DNA of 64,000 nucleotides from an uncultured Thiotrichaceae bacterium (GCA_937925855.1 CALAMO010000044.1:1-64000), one strand, 5' to 3'; numbered from the stretch's first letter, positions 27,366 to 36,605 are shown. Numbers and translations are program-made. Notes: generated from the letters alone by a model not told the origin.

Positions 27366-28351
27366 GCCGAAATACCCTCACCCGTTTGCAACACAATCTG
27401 CTTCCAAACCGCCGTTTCATCAAATAAAACATATTCACGGCGCAGCCCCCATGGCCCAAATTCAGCGTGACAGATTCCCATCACATAGACGTCTGCCCCA
27501 GTCGGCGTACCAAAGCGGCCCCAGCCATCATGCTTACCGCGCAGCGACCAGCGCAGCGCAGCACGCGGTGATAGCAGCGGGTCATCTCGTCCGATCTGAT
27601 GATGGATGGTGAACGTAGCCGATGGAAAGGCCGCGCGCAGCCCCATCCAAAACTCATCCACCGCACCCAACGAATGGCCAGTCTCACCGCCCGGATATTC
27701 CACCTGACAGCCCCGATCATACTCACGCACCACCGTCGCCATATCCGCCGTCATCAGGCCATTGAGAATAGCGGCATAGCGCTGACCCCATTCATTATCA
27801 TTGCCCTTACCTAGGTACGGCCCCGGCACATCAATCTCCGGGGTAAACGGCTGCACACAGTGCTTAGGCCCGCCCTCACGCTGAATCAGATCAATAGCAA
27901 ACGCCTTCGCCTCCCAGCCGAGCTGACGCACAATCGCCGCCTGATCCCGAATCAGCCATTCATCGTTAATTTGATTATTAATCGCGTGGCAGTCCGCAAT
28001 AATGCGATAGCTAAGCTTTTTACCAGTCGCCTTGCCGTATAGGCCATCATGCTGGTGAGTCGCCGTCGACAAAATGCGGTGCGAAGACAGCATGCCTTCC
28101 TCTGGCGTACCCGACCAAATAACATCCTCCCCCAACAGGGTGCGATCTGGAAATTCAGCCAGCGTCGCCATCGTCGCCGCGATCACCCCCTGATTGCCCA
28201 CCACCATCGAAGACGGCGAGCGCACCGGAATATCAGGGGCATAATAATGCTCTAGCGTCGCGATACCGCGCTCTTCCCAGATTTCTTTGGTAATCCCGAT
28301 GATGTAATCGGGGAAGTCCTGCCATTTAGGGTCAAAGCCTTGCATACTCAT
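27362..28351 (-). CDS. SnoaL/NTF2-like protein with two tandem domains (A)
   Basis: About 329 aa. The start ATG at 28351 overlaps the SDR stop (ATGA) and is preferred to an ATG four codons upstream. Two NTF2-fold segments can be seen: about 10-155 (YIIGITKEIWEERGIATLEHYYAPDI, then SHRILSTATHQHDG) and about 180-325 (QRYAAILNGLMTADMATVVREYDRGCQVEYPGG). SnoaL-like folds act as aldol cyclases, dehydratases, isomerases or hydrolases on small ring compounds. I cannot assign one of these. Confidence 0.78.
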   Translation of the reverse strand: MSMQGFDPKWQDFPDYIIGITKEIWEERGIATLEHYYAPDIPVRSPSSMVVGNQGVIAATMATLAEFPDRTLLGEDVIWSGTPEEGMLSSHRILSTATHQHDGLYGKATGKKLSYRIIADCHAINNQINDEWLIRDQAAIVRQLGWEAKAFAIDLIQREGGPKHCVQPFTPEIDVPGPYLGKGNDNEWGQRYAAILNGLMTADMATVVREYDRGCQVEYPGGETGHSLGAVDEFWMGLRAAFPSATFTIHHQIGRDDPLLSPRAALRWSLRGKHDGWGRFGTPTGADVYVMGICHAEFGPWGLRREYVLFDETAVWKQIVLQTGEGISA

Positions 28352-29112
28352 CCTGCTGTCCATCCACCGTCAATTAATAACGCAGTGCCCGTAATCAGCG
28401 CCGCTGCATCAGACGCCAAAAACACTGCCGCCCCCATCACATCCTCAATCTCACCGACGCGCCCCAGCTTGATCTTCTCCTCGATCCAAGCTCGGCGCTC
28501 AGGATTCTGCAAAGTCACCTCCGCCAGCGGTGTACGGATAAACGTCGGGCAAATAGTATTCACCCGAATTTGATCGGCAGCCCACTCAATCGCCATCGCC
28601 TTCGTCATGCCTTCAATCGCGTGCTTACTGGCGCAGTAGACCGAACGATCTACACCGCCCACATGCGCCATCTGGCTGGAGATATTAATAATGCTGCCAC
28701 CGTTACCGGCAGACTGCATACCCCGCGCCACCGCCGTCATCAAAAAAAAGGCGGCCCGCACATTCAAATCCATCACCACGTCATAATTATCCGGCGTGGT
28801 TTCTAACGCGGGCGCATGGCGTGCCATGCCTGCGCTGTTGATCATAATGCGGTATGGTTCGGTCGCGTTGAGCTGTGCCACCAGCGCATCCTGATCGGTG
28901 ACGTCAAGAGTCATCGCCTCAGCCTGATGTCCAGCAGCACGCAGCGCATCTACAATCTCAGACAGCGCATCCGCGCGCCGCGCCGCCAAGGTCACCTGCG
29001 CACCCGCCTCAGCTAGCGCCACCGCGCAGCCCATACCAATCCCCGACGAGGCACCGGCCACTATGGCCCGCCGCCCATCGAGACGAAATGACGGTGTTAG
29101 GGGTAAATGCAT
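28348..29112 (-). CDS. Short-chain dehydrogenase/reductase
   Basis: 254 aa classical SDR. Cofactor motif AGASSGIG at 19-26, with AARRAD after beta-2; NSAG near 92-95; catalytic Ser about 145-146, Tyr159 and Lys163 (YCASK); C-terminal TGTALLIDGGWTAG. It probably oxidises a secondary alcohol. It starts 3 bp before the upstream gene ends its stop region and is coupled to the downstream SnoaL gene by an ATGA overlap. Confidence 0.88.
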   Translation of the reverse strand: MHLPLTPSFRLDGRRAIVAGASSGIGMGCAVALAEAGAQVTLAARRADALSEIVDALRAAGHQAEAMTLDVTDQDALVAQLNATEPYRIMINSAGMARHAPALETTPDNYDVVMDLNVRAAFFLMTAVARGMQSAGNGGSIINISSQMAHVGGVDRSVYCASKHAIEGMTKAMAIEWAADQIRVNTICPTFIRTPLAEVTLQNPERRAWIEEKIKLGRVGEIEDVMGAAVFLASDAAALITGTALLIDGGWTAG

Positions 29113-29115
29113 ACG

Positions 29116-30174
29116 TTAATTCTCGACCTCTGGTATCGGAAAGGCAATGCCGCCCATATTACGGGCCTTATTAAATTCCCGCAGGCGCGCAAACACATCA
29201 ACGCCGAGCTGCGCATACATACTGAGTAAATCGACCAGTACCCAGTTCTCGCGAATCAGCCCGTACTCCAACCGCCAGAAATCCAGCGAGCGCATAGTGA
29301 TTTTTTTACCGGTGGGCGCAATGCCCAACCAGCCACCAGCCGTGATCGTCTGGATCATATTCGGCCAGCCGGTCACCGCGACATAATCGCCATCACCAAA
29401 GAAATGATAATCAATCTGATCAACGTACTGCCCCCGATCCGGCATCGCATTTAAAAAAGGAATCTGGTGCCAGTGACGAAACCCCGCAATACCCCGCCCA
29501 GTACCAATACCGGCTGGGCCATACCAATTCATCTTGGGGTGCCAAAAACGCGCCATCTCCATCACCTCTGGCCCACCCTGTGAGGGGTGTTTCTTCATAT
29601 AAGTCAGCATATCGATCACATGTTGACAGGATGCCGCCGACTGTTGCGCATGATACGGCCCTGGAATCATGCCGTCTTGCGTCGCCGGTGCTGGCACCTG
29701 CCACTCGCGCCCCAGTGAGGGAGCCAGCGGCCACGCATTAGCCTGTAGCATCACCTCCGGTATATCCCACAGCGCCTGCATCTCAACCACCTGATTATCG
29801 ACGATGCGGTAAAATTCATGGAAGCGCATGGCCACCTGCTGACCCGTAGGCGGAATACTCAGCCAGGGTTGAACTAAGGTTCCCGTATAATAACCGCCGC
29901 AGCCCACCCAATGCTGCCCGCGCTCACAGGTACCTGCCATCACGATATAGTCACGCCGCTCCAAGTCAGGTATCGCCTGCTTTAGAGGCTGATACGCCTG
30001 TTGATATAAGCCCTCTGCCCCCACCAGATCCTCAAACGGGTGGCAGAGTTTAACCTCGGCATCGTGCCGGAAAAGCCGACGCAATTCCGCCTGTACTCGT
30101 GCTGGCTCATAGTCATATTGCGCTCGCCGCAGCGGCGCTAACAGCGCTTTGTGTTGGGTATGCAGATCAGCCAT
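29116..30174 (-). CDS. SnoaL/NTF2-like protein with two tandem domains (B)
   Basis: 352 aa. The ATG at 30174 follows GAGGTG with proper spacing; a TTG one codon earlier is less likely. The two halves are paralogous: WLSIPPTGQQVAMRFHEFYRIVDNQVVE (about 105-135) in the first, and WLGIAPTGKKITMRSLDFWR with LIRENWVLVD (about 290-325) in the second. The latter is very close to the single-domain protein at 31555. Gap to the dehydrogenase gene upstream is 8 bp. Enzymatic role unknown. Confidence 0.78.
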   Translation of the reverse strand: MADLHTQHKALLAPLRRAQYDYEPARVQAELRRLFRHDAEVKLCHPFEDLVGAEGLYQQAYQPLKQAIPDLERRDYIVMAGTCERGQHWVGCGGYYTGTLVQPWLSIPPTGQQVAMRFHEFYRIVDNQVVEMQALWDIPEVMLQANAWPLAPSLGREWQVPAPATQDGMIPGPYHAQQSAASCQHVIDMLTYMKKHPSQGGPEVMEMARFWHPKMNWYGPAGIGTGRGIAGFRHWHQIPFLNAMPDRGQYVDQIDYHFFGDGDYVAVTGWPNMIQTITAGGWLGIAPTGKKITMRSLDFWRLEYGLIRENWVLVDLLSMYAQLGVDVFARLREFNKARNMGGIAFPIPEVEN

Positions 30175-30182
30175 CAAGCACC

Positions 30183-31493
30183 TCAGCCTTCAGCTACCCC
30201 AGCATACGGTACGTCTTTACCGCCGTAGCGCCGCACCCGGATATTGGCCTGCTCACCGTGCCCGGCGAAATGCTCCAGCGCGCACAACCGCGAACAATAC
30301 TCCCCGACCAAGGCCGATGCCTCATCAGTCGTCACTCGCTGGTAGGTATGCGTTTTAATAAATTTACCGACCCAAAGGCCACCGGTGTAACGCCCCGCCT
30401 TTTTTGTGGGCAGGGTATGATTCGTGCCGATGACTTTATCGCCGTAGGACACATTTGTGCGCGGCCCCAGGAACAACGCACCATAGCTGGTCATATTATC
30501 AAGAAACCAATCATCACGCTCCGTCATCACCTGCACATGCTCAGAGGCGTAGAAATTAGCCTGCTCCAACATCTCATCGTAGGTATCACACACAATCACT
30601 TCGCCATAGTCGGCCCACGACTTACCGGCTGTTTCCGCCGTTGGCAAGATTTTCAGCTGGCGCTCAATCTCAGCCAGAGTATCATGCGCCAGCTGCTCTG
30701 AATTAGTCAGCAGCACCGCAGGCGAGTTATAACCATGCTCCGCCTGCCCCAGTAAATCTGTCGCACAGAGCTCACCATCTACCGTATCATCCGCAATCAC
30801 CATCGTCTCTGTTGGCCCAGCAAACAGGTCAATCCCCACCCGGCCATACAGCTGGCGCTTGGCTTCAGCGACAAAGGCATTGCCCGGACCAACTAGCATA
30901 TCGACACCTTCAATCGACTCTGTACCTAAGGCCATCGCCCCCACGGCCTGCATACCACCCAGCACATAAATCTCATCGGCACCGGCTAAATGCATCGCCG
31001 TTACAATCGCCGGGTGCGGCTTTCCTTGATACGGCGGTGCTGAGGCGATAATACGCGGCACACCCGCCACCTTAGCTGTCAGTACACTCATATGCGCCGA
31101 CGCCACCATAGGAAACTTACCGCCGGGCACATAGCAACCGACCGAATTTACCGGTATATTTTTATGCCCCAAAATCACACCGGGCAGGGTTTCTACTTCA
31201 ATATCCTGCATGGAATTACGCTGATGCTGGGCAAAGTTACGGATTTGATCCTGCGCGAACTTGATATCAGCCAAATCACGTTCTGATACCTCAGACATAG
31301 CCTGTGCAATTTCTTCCGCACTCAGGCGATAGGATTCACGCGCTAACCCATCGAATTTTACCGACAGCTCACGCACCTTGGCGTCGCCCTGCGCTTCGAT
31401 TTCAGCCAGCGTGGTTTCAACAACGGTGCGCACCTTGGCATCATCTTCACTGCGTTCTGCGGCGCTCTTAGCCGTTTTTAAACGTCTGATCAT
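30183..31493 (-). CDS. Histidinol-dehydrogenase-family enzyme, HpsN-like
   Basis: 436 aa, zinc-dependent NAD alcohol/aldehyde dehydrogenase fold. Expected zinc and catalytic residues are present: Gln250 and His253 (GQAEHG), Glu318-His319 (ASEH), Asp352 ([11 protein letters not shown]) and His412. The wording [26 protein letters not shown] and the C-terminal [19 protein letters not shown] match the branch that contains HpsN, the sulfopropanediol dehydrogenase, rather than biosynthetic HisD. No his gene is near. It should perform a four-electron oxidation of a terminal CH2OH to a carboxylate; the actual substrate is not known. Confidence 0.85.
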   Translation of the reverse strand: MIRRLKTAKSAAERSEDDAKVRTVVETTLAEIEAQGDAKVRELSVKFDGLARESYRLSAEEIAQAMSEVSERDLADIKFAQDQIRNFAQHQRNSMQDIEVETLPGVILGHKNIPVNSVGCYVPGGKFPMVASAHMSVLTAKVAGVPRIIASAPPYQGKPHPAIVTAMHLAGADEIYVLGGMQAVGAMALGTESIEGVDMLVGPGNAFVAEAKRQLYGRVGIDLFAGPTETMVIADDTVDGELCATDLLGQAEHGYNSPAVLLTNSEQLAHDTLAEIERQLKILPTAETAGKSWADYGEVIVCDTYDEMLEQANFYASEHVQVMTERDDWFLDNMTSYGALFLGPRTNVSYGDKVIGTNHTLPTKKAGRYTGGLWVGKFIKTHTYQRVTTDEASALVGEYCSRLCALEHFAGHGEQANIRVRRYGGKDVPYAGVAEG

Positions 31494-31554
31494 CAGTCTT
31501 GCTCCAATCTATAAAATTTGGGGGTGACCGGCGGCGCACGCCCCGATCAATGCG

Positions 31555-32085
31555 CTAGCCTTGAGGTTGGGGTGCTACTTTTTCACCTCGATCAAATGCC
31601 TCCCAACCTTCGCCCGCAAAACAATCCTTACCCAACTGCGCCATCACATGCGGGAAATCCACCATCACCCAATTATCGACAATTTTACCCTCAACCACTT
31701 TCCAAAAATCCATATAGCGAATTTCTACCTTTTTGCCGCTGGGGGCAATGCCCATAAATTCACCGGAGTGAGTGGCCTCCTGACGCCCAAAGGCGGCGGC
31801 CCATTCGCCCATGTACAGGCGGGCTTCGTCAATGCACGTTTTATCAGAGAAAGCGGCCTGGAAGGGTTTTTGCCAATTGTCCTGAAATTCCTGTAGGCCT
31901 GTTTTGGTGCCGCAGCCCGCATTGCCCATCCAGCGAAAACCTTCGCTAAAAAATTCGCCGATGTCTGCAATGCGGTGGTCGTTGAGGCCATCGACCATAC
32001 TTTCAATAACGGCGCGAGTTTCTGCGGTTTTACTCATGTCGGTGTCGCGGCTAAGCACGGCCTGTTCGGGTCTAGAACCTTTCAT
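31555..32085 (-). CDS. SnoaL/NTF2-like protein, single domain
   Basis: 176 aa. ATG at 32085 is chosen: AGGAG (32091-32095) is 5 bases upstream, while the in-frame GTG overlaps that site. The NTF2 pattern GFRWMGNAGCGTKTGLQEFQDNW, GEFMGIAPSGKKVEIRYMDFWK and KIVDNWVMVDFPHVMAQLG is shared with the second half of the protein at 29116. It is the first gene of the seven-gene leftward operon, with the shared palindromic operator 47-62 bp upstream. Confidence 0.8.
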   Translation of the reverse strand: MKGSRPEQAVLSRDTDMSKTAETRAVIESMVDGLNDHRIADIGEFFSEGFRWMGNAGCGTKTGLQEFQDNWQKPFQAAFSDKTCIDEARLYMGEWAAAFGRQEATHSGEFMGIAPSGKKVEIRYMDFWKVVEGKIVDNWVMVDFPHVMAQLGKDCFAGEGWEAFDRGEKVAPQPQG

Positions 32086-32131
32086 TTTCACTCCTGCATT
32101 GCGCTAGCTGGGATACTCAATTTGTCATGTT

Positions 32132-32147
32132 TTGCATACGAATGCAA
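32132..32147. promoter_or_regulatory. Palindromic operator upstream of the catabolic operon
   Basis: TTGCATACGAATGCAA: 6-bp arms TTGCAT/ATGCAA with a centre C-G step, as in LacI/GalR-family operators. A close copy lies at 37907-37922 before the ABC importer. The surrounding 19 bases agree at 17 positions. Confidence 0.65.
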
Positions 32148-32240
32148 GAGCGATTTAGGCTAGGGCACAAAGCAGCAAGAGTTGACTTCCAGAAAGGCTT
32201 GCTACTATATTAATCTAGTCATAAACCTGTAAGGCATCGA

Positions 32241-32271
32241 CCTCACAAACATAGAAGTCTGCGACTTCCAC
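32241..32271 (+). repeat. Dispersed palindromic repeat, copy 1
   Basis: CCTCACAAACATA followed by palindrome GAAGTC-TGC-GACTTC. It resembles copies at 37766-37793, 37819-37850, 50779-50808 and, inverted, 48061-48085. It lies about 30 bases before the RDD gene. Confidence 0.6.
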
Positions 32272-32299
32272 TTCAATTTATTCAGCAGGATATAAACAT

Positions 32300-32785
32300 A
32301 TGAACAATAATATTTACGCAGCTCCCAATGCCGAGATTCAAGATCTTGAGCTCCAAAACCAGCAAAATTACGAATTAGCTGGATTCTGGCGCCGTTTTGC
32401 TGCCTCAATCGTTGACGGTATTTTGATTATTTTAGTGACGCTGCCACTATCCTACTTATTTTTTGGCGGAGCCTTTTTCGCTGACACCAAGCCTTTTATA
32501 TTAGGCCCCATGGATTTTGTGATTAACTATATCCTGCCGTTCGTTATTATTATCGCGTTTTGGAAAATGAAATCAGCCACACCAGGAAAAATGTTACTCG
32601 GCATTAAAATCATTAATGCAAATAACGATGGACAGCCATCAACCGGTCAATTTATTGGTCGCTATTTTGCTTATATTCTCTCAGCGGTCGTTTTAATGCT
32701 GGGCTATCTGTGGATGCTTTGGGACAAGAGAAAGCAAACTTGGCACGATAAGCTGGCTCGTACTTTAGTGGTACGCACTCGCTAA
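32300..32785 (+). CDS. RDD-family membrane protein
   Basis: 161 aa. A polar N-terminus is followed by the RDD signature AGFWRRFAASIVDGILI (Arg...Asp-Asp-like charged residues in helix 1), a second helix near 65-85, the conserved TPGKMLLGIKI, and a third helix LSAVVLMLGYLWMLWD ending KRKQTWHDKLARTLVV. RDD proteins are small inner-membrane proteins, some linked to ion transport. It is a single gene on the plus strand between two leftward operons; function unknown. Confidence 0.85.
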   Translation: MNNNIYAAPNAEIQDLELQNQQNYELAGFWRRFAASIVDGILIILVTLPLSYLFFGGAFFADTKPFILGPMDFVINYILPFVIIIAFWKMKSATPGKMLLGIKIINANNDGQPSTGQFIGRYFAYILSAVVLMLGYLWMLWDKRKQTWHDKLARTLVVRTR

Positions 32786-32880
32786 TATAAATCCACACCA
32801 TATCACCTCAGCTACAGGACTGAAGCGGTTACAAGCCGCTTCAGCTACCCATGTCTTCAGCCCAGCCTTTCGTCGCAGCA

Positions 32881-34047
32881 TCAGCCCTTAACCGCGCCCG
32901 CCGTTAAGCCACTGACGATCTGCTTCTGGAACACCATCACCAACAGTAACAGGGGCGCAGTAATCGACACCGCCGCCGCCACCGCTTCTACCTGATCCGT
33001 TGTACTAGTCTCACGATTAAAGTAGCCCGTAATCGCAGGCACCATCGTCTGATTTTGCGCATCCAGCAAGAGCGAAGTCACCAGAAAATCGTTATAAGCC
33101 AACAGAAAGCTAAATAAACCAGTGGTAATCACTCCCGGCCACATCACCGGCATAATCACTCGGCGGAAGGCTTCAAAATGCGTGCAGCCATCAACGCGCG
33201 CGGCCTCATCCAGTTCAGTCGGAATACTTTGGAAAAAACTACGCAGCATCCAGATCGTAAACGGCTGGTTAATCGCTACCAGTACGGCAATCACCGCCCA
33301 AGGCTGACCGTAGAGGGTGGGCGCACTCGCGCCAAAAACGTCAAACACCGGTTGCAACCATTCCGAAGAGGTAATAAACACCGGCAGGTACCCCGCCACT
33401 AAAACTGAATGCGGTAATGCCCGGAAAATCAGCGCCAGGATCAATAGCCAAAATGCCAGATTAGAACCAGAACGTGCCAGCCCATAACCCGCGAGTGTCC
33501 CCACAGTCAGCGACAGCAGCACAACTCCCGCCGTCACCAGCAGTGAATTAAGGAAATTGCGGTAGAACTCATTCTCTACCCATACGGCGTAATAATGCTC
33601 CGTGGTCAGTCCCAGTACTGGCTCACCGAGGCTCCCCAACAGGCCGTTAACGCCCTGCATCACTGGCGGCAACACACCAAAAAACAGCAATACAAAGGCC
33701 AAGCCCGTTAGAATAGCCGCCAAAATCCAGCCGAACCACAGCTGTCCTCCCGGCGCATACTGCTGTACTTTGGCGGGCAACCACCGCACGACCCCGCGCA
33801 TAAAAAAGAACAGCACAATCAGGCCAATTACGATATCCGGCACCGACAAACCCTGCCCTCCGGCCAAGGTTTCCGGGCCAAAAATGACCGAGGTTGGCTT
33901 ATCAGCAAAGGCATCCAGCGGCACCTTAAAACTCATCACCATGATCCAGAAGATCGGGAAGGCCGCAATCAGACACCAGAACGCAATAAACGCGCCCGAG
34001 CCAATGCGCAGCGCTAAAGGCTGACGTAACGCGCGTGGTGTACTCAT
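32881..34047 (-). CDS. CUT1-type ABC permease, MalG-like, enlarged
   Basis: 388 aa against about 280 for a normal MalG-type subunit. Helix 1 (IGSGAFIAFWCLIAAFPIFWIMVMSF) is followed by an insert of about 100 residues that contains two additional hydrophobic segments (DIVIGLIVLFFFMRG and GWILAAILTGLAFVLLFFGVL). The normal core then resumes at NFLNSLLVTAGVVLLSL, with the EAA loop DEAARVDGCTHFEAFRRVIMPVMWPG. ATG shares its A with the stop of the upstream permease (TGATG). Confidence 0.88.
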   Translation of the reverse strand: MSTPRALRQPLALRIGSGAFIAFWCLIAAFPIFWIMVMSFKVPLDAFADKPTSVIFGPETLAGGQGLSVPDIVIGLIVLFFFMRGVVRWLPAKVQQYAPGGQLWFGWILAAILTGLAFVLLFFGVLPPVMQGVNGLLGSLGEPVLGLTTEHYYAVWVENEFYRNFLNSLLVTAGVVLLSLTVGTLAGYGLARSGSNLAFWLLILALIFRALPHSVLVAGYLPVFITSSEWLQPVFDVFGASAPTLYGQPWAVIAVLVAINQPFTIWMLRSFFQSIPTELDEAARVDGCTHFEAFRRVIMPVMWPGVITTGLFSFLLAYNDFLVTSLLLDAQNQTMVPAITGYFNRETSTTDQVEAVAAAVSITAPLLLLVMVFQKQIVSGLTAGAVKG

Positions 34048-35072
34048 CAGTGCCCCCCCCGCTTATGGTCGCGCCAAGTACGGCGCAGTAGTGGAATCAA
34101 CAGCAGCACAATACCGATCATGGTGAGCATCGCACTGGCGGACGCGCGGGCAATCGAGCGGTTACCGGCATCATCTGGGGTGAGAAAATCATAGGTCAAC
34201 CATTGCAGCGAAATCACATGTGCCTGACTGGAGAACCCCACAATCTCTTCAAACACCCGATAGCAGTCCATCAGGTGAATCAGCGCCACAAAGATAATCA
34301 GCGGCATTAGGTGCGGCACTAAGACATAGCGCACTCGTTCCCAGCGGCTGGCCCCATCCACAATGGCGCTTTCCAAGGTGTCCTGATTCAGGGTTTGCAA
34401 ACCGGCATAAAAAATCACAAACGCGAAGGGCGCAACATGCCACACCCGGTAGAAATACATCAGCAGCTCGATCGTCCAGGCCTGCGCGAACATGGCAATA
34501 TCCTGTTGCAGCCACTGCTCCAGCATGGCCGTCATAATCCCATCGCCAATAAACAGCCAGCGAATGGATAAGGCGCCAATAACCGGGGTAATAATGAAAG
34601 GGAGTAGTGTAATAAAAATAATCGGCCCGCGGATCGACTTCAAGGCATTATTAATCGCCACCGCCAGCGCTAAGCCAACCAGCAATACCAGCGGCAGAGT
34701 CAACAGCGTAAAGGTGAGGGTAAAACGCAGCGCCTTCCAAAAATCAATGGTCAGGATTTCTGACCAGCGCCCCACGTCAATCGCCTGCCACACCCGATCC
34801 ATATCCAAGAGATCGCGGTAACTTTGCAAGCCGACATAATGCGTCTCAACCAGCGGCTTGCCGTCTGCACCTAAGACAGGCTGCGAGCTGGTTTCCTCCT
34901 GACAAATTTGTTTGATGAAACCCGGTGTACACACCTCACGGGTGACGGTTTCATAAACCGGTTGGGTGTGGTGGAAACTCTGGATAAAAACACTGACCAA
35001 AGGCGCAGCAATAAACAGCAGCATCATCAATATCGATGGCCCGACAAAGGCAACAAAGGTCTTAAACTTCAT
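34047..35072 (-). CDS. CUT1-type ABC permease, MalF-like
   Basis: 341 aa from the preferred ATG at 35072 (MKFKTFVAFVG); an in-frame ATG eight codons earlier is possible. Helix 1 is followed by a periplasmic loop with two cysteines (VCTPGFIKQICQEE), unusual for the family. The core carries the EAA loop LESAIVDGASRWERVRYVLVPHLMP. The gene ends in eight G residues on the coding strand (34053-34060) just before the TGATG junction with the next permease. Confidence 0.88.
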   Translation of the reverse strand: MKFKTFVAFVGPSILMMLLFIAAPLVSVFIQSFHHTQPVYETVTREVCTPGFIKQICQEETSSQPVLGADGKPLVETHYVGLQSYRDLLDMDRVWQAIDVGRWSEILTIDFWKALRFTLTFTLLTLPLVLLVGLALAVAINNALKSIRGPIIFITLLPFIITPVIGALSIRWLFIGDGIMTAMLEQWLQQDIAMFAQAWTIELLMYFYRVWHVAPFAFVIFYAGLQTLNQDTLESAIVDGASRWERVRYVLVPHLMPLIIFVALIHLMDCYRVFEEIVGFSSQAHVISLQWLTYDFLTPDDAGNRSIARASASAMLTMIGIVLLLIPLLRRTWRDHKRGGH

Positions 35073-35177
35073 TGGGCATAGGCTCCCGCGCTGCAAATCA
35101 TGGACATGATTAAATGTTGGAATAAAAAAGAGTGGTGGAGAAGCACCCCCGCTGTATTAGGCGGAGGCACTACAAAG

Positions 35178-35202
35178 GAAAACCCTCCCCGAATGAGGAG
35201 GA
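35178..35202 (-). terminator. Attenuator-like hairpin between receptor and permease genes
   Basis: On the minus strand CCTCCTC pairs with GGGGAGG (one G-U) around ATTC, followed by GTTTT. Lying after the receptor gene, it could lower permease expression relative to receptor, as in other binding-protein operons. Confidence 0.6.
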
Positions 35203-35216
35203 TTTAGCTTTTAAGC

Positions 35217-36440
35217 TTACTTAATCAAACCTGCCTCTTTAGCAGCCTTGGTATAATCCGCTTCCATATCCGCCAACGTAGTCGCGGCATCTTTCTTACC
35301 CGTCAAGTAATCCGCCAGATTAGAGCCCGCAACGGTGTGAATCATACCGTGAGCTTTAGAAGCGGGATAAGATGGCGCGCCCGCTGCTGCTGAATCGGCA
35401 GCACCTTTGGCGGCTGGGCCAGGGGTATAGCCTTTAATCAGCCAGACAGCGTCATCGTTGTTGGCCTTAACCATTTCCTCGTCCAGACCTTCCATCGCCA
35501 CTTTAAAGGCCGCTTCAGCTTGATCGTCAGGGATATTTGCCGCAATGGTGACACCGTCCCACCACAAGGTAGTGGCTGGCTTGCCCCCTTCCATCGCCAC
35601 AGGGGCCGCCGCCATCTTCACTTTGCCGACGACCTTAGACTCTTTTTCATCATCCATCGCACCGGCGCGTGAGGCCCACAGATTAGCCATGGCAATCTTG
35701 CCCTGCTGGAACTGCTGCTGCACATAAGTCGAATCAGAAGTCAGATACTCAGGGTCCATGTACTCAGTCATTGCTTTCAGCATTTCCAGCGCTTTAACAC
35801 CGGCTGCGTTATTCAGCGTAGCCGCATTGCCCTCGCCAAAGAACTCACCGCCAAAGCCCATGTACATATTGATGAACTCTTCACCCAGGTTCCAACCGGT
35901 CTTAAAGGTACCGCCGATAGGATAATCCACTTTGCCAGACGCTTTGATCTTGGCAGCGGCTTCCAACATGGCCGCATAAGATGTCGGTGGTTCAATACCC
36001 AGTTCGCCCAGGATGTCGCTGCGGTACATTAGGTGTTGCGCGTTAACCATCATCGCGATTGCCATGATTTTGCCATCAATTTTGATCAGCTGATTAGGCG
36101 ACAGGTGCTGACCATACTTAGCGACCAAATCATCCAATGGGCGCACCGAGTTATCACCCATCAGCGTAACCAAAGTAGAGTTAGACACACCGCCGATGTG
36201 ATACAGCGAAGGATTCGCCTTCATGGCTTCCGGCTGCTTCGTCTTGTACTCCTGATCCAGCTCACCCTCAAAGTTACCGCACTCAGACATGGCAGCAGCC
36301 ACGGCTTTCCATGCATCAAAACCCGCAGACAGTGACTTCAACGGCACTTCATTTTTAAACGCACAGGCCGCCATTACTGAACCTGACGCCATCATTCCAG
36401 CGCTTAACGCGACGGCTAAAAACAGTTTTTTCATTTGCAT
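35217..36440 (-). CDS. ABC transporter substrate-binding protein, family 1
   Basis: 407 aa from the ATG at 36440, which has GGAGGAG 5 bases upstream; an in-frame GTG two codons earlier overlaps that site. Signal peptide MQMKKLFLAVALSAGMMASGSVMAAC, cleavage after MA. The body resembles sugar or polyol receptors (LYHIGGVSNSTLVTLM, DGKIMAIAMMVNAQHLMYRSDILGELGIEPPTSYAAMLEAA). It shares its operon with an ATPase upstream and two permeases downstream. Ligand unknown; co-regulation suggests it imports the substrate of the operon at 25260-32085. Confidence 0.88.
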   Translation of the reverse strand: MQMKKLFLAVALSAGMMASGSVMAACAFKNEVPLKSLSAGFDAWKAVAAAMSECGNFEGELDQEYKTKQPEAMKANPSLYHIGGVSNSTLVTLMGDNSVRPLDDLVAKYGQHLSPNQLIKIDGKIMAIAMMVNAQHLMYRSDILGELGIEPPTSYAAMLEAAAKIKASGKVDYPIGGTFKTGWNLGEEFINMYMGFGGEFFGEGNAATLNNAAGVKALEMLKAMTEYMDPEYLTSDSTYVQQQFQQGKIAMANLWASRAGAMDDEKESKVVGKVKMAAAPVAMEGGKPATTLWWDGVTIAANIPDDQAEAAFKVAMEGLDEEMVKANNDDAVWLIKGYTPGPAAKGAADSAAAGAPSYPASKAHGMIHTVAGSNLADYLTGKKDAATTLADMEADYTKAAKEAGLIK

Positions 36441-36605
36441 GATCACTCCTCCGATTACATCATCAATAAATAAGTTAATTACAACACCAACTGTGAAAAA
36501 TTATACATTCTTAAATAAACGGGCATAATAATTCATCAGCTTTAATCAAATATCAAGCCCTGCTCGCGCAGCGTTTCCGTTTAGAACAAACCTTCAGGCC
36601 AAACC

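Noticed and set aside
30183-31493. Biosynthetic hisD
   Set aside because: Sequence wording and neighbours fit the HpsN-like branch, and no other his gene is present.
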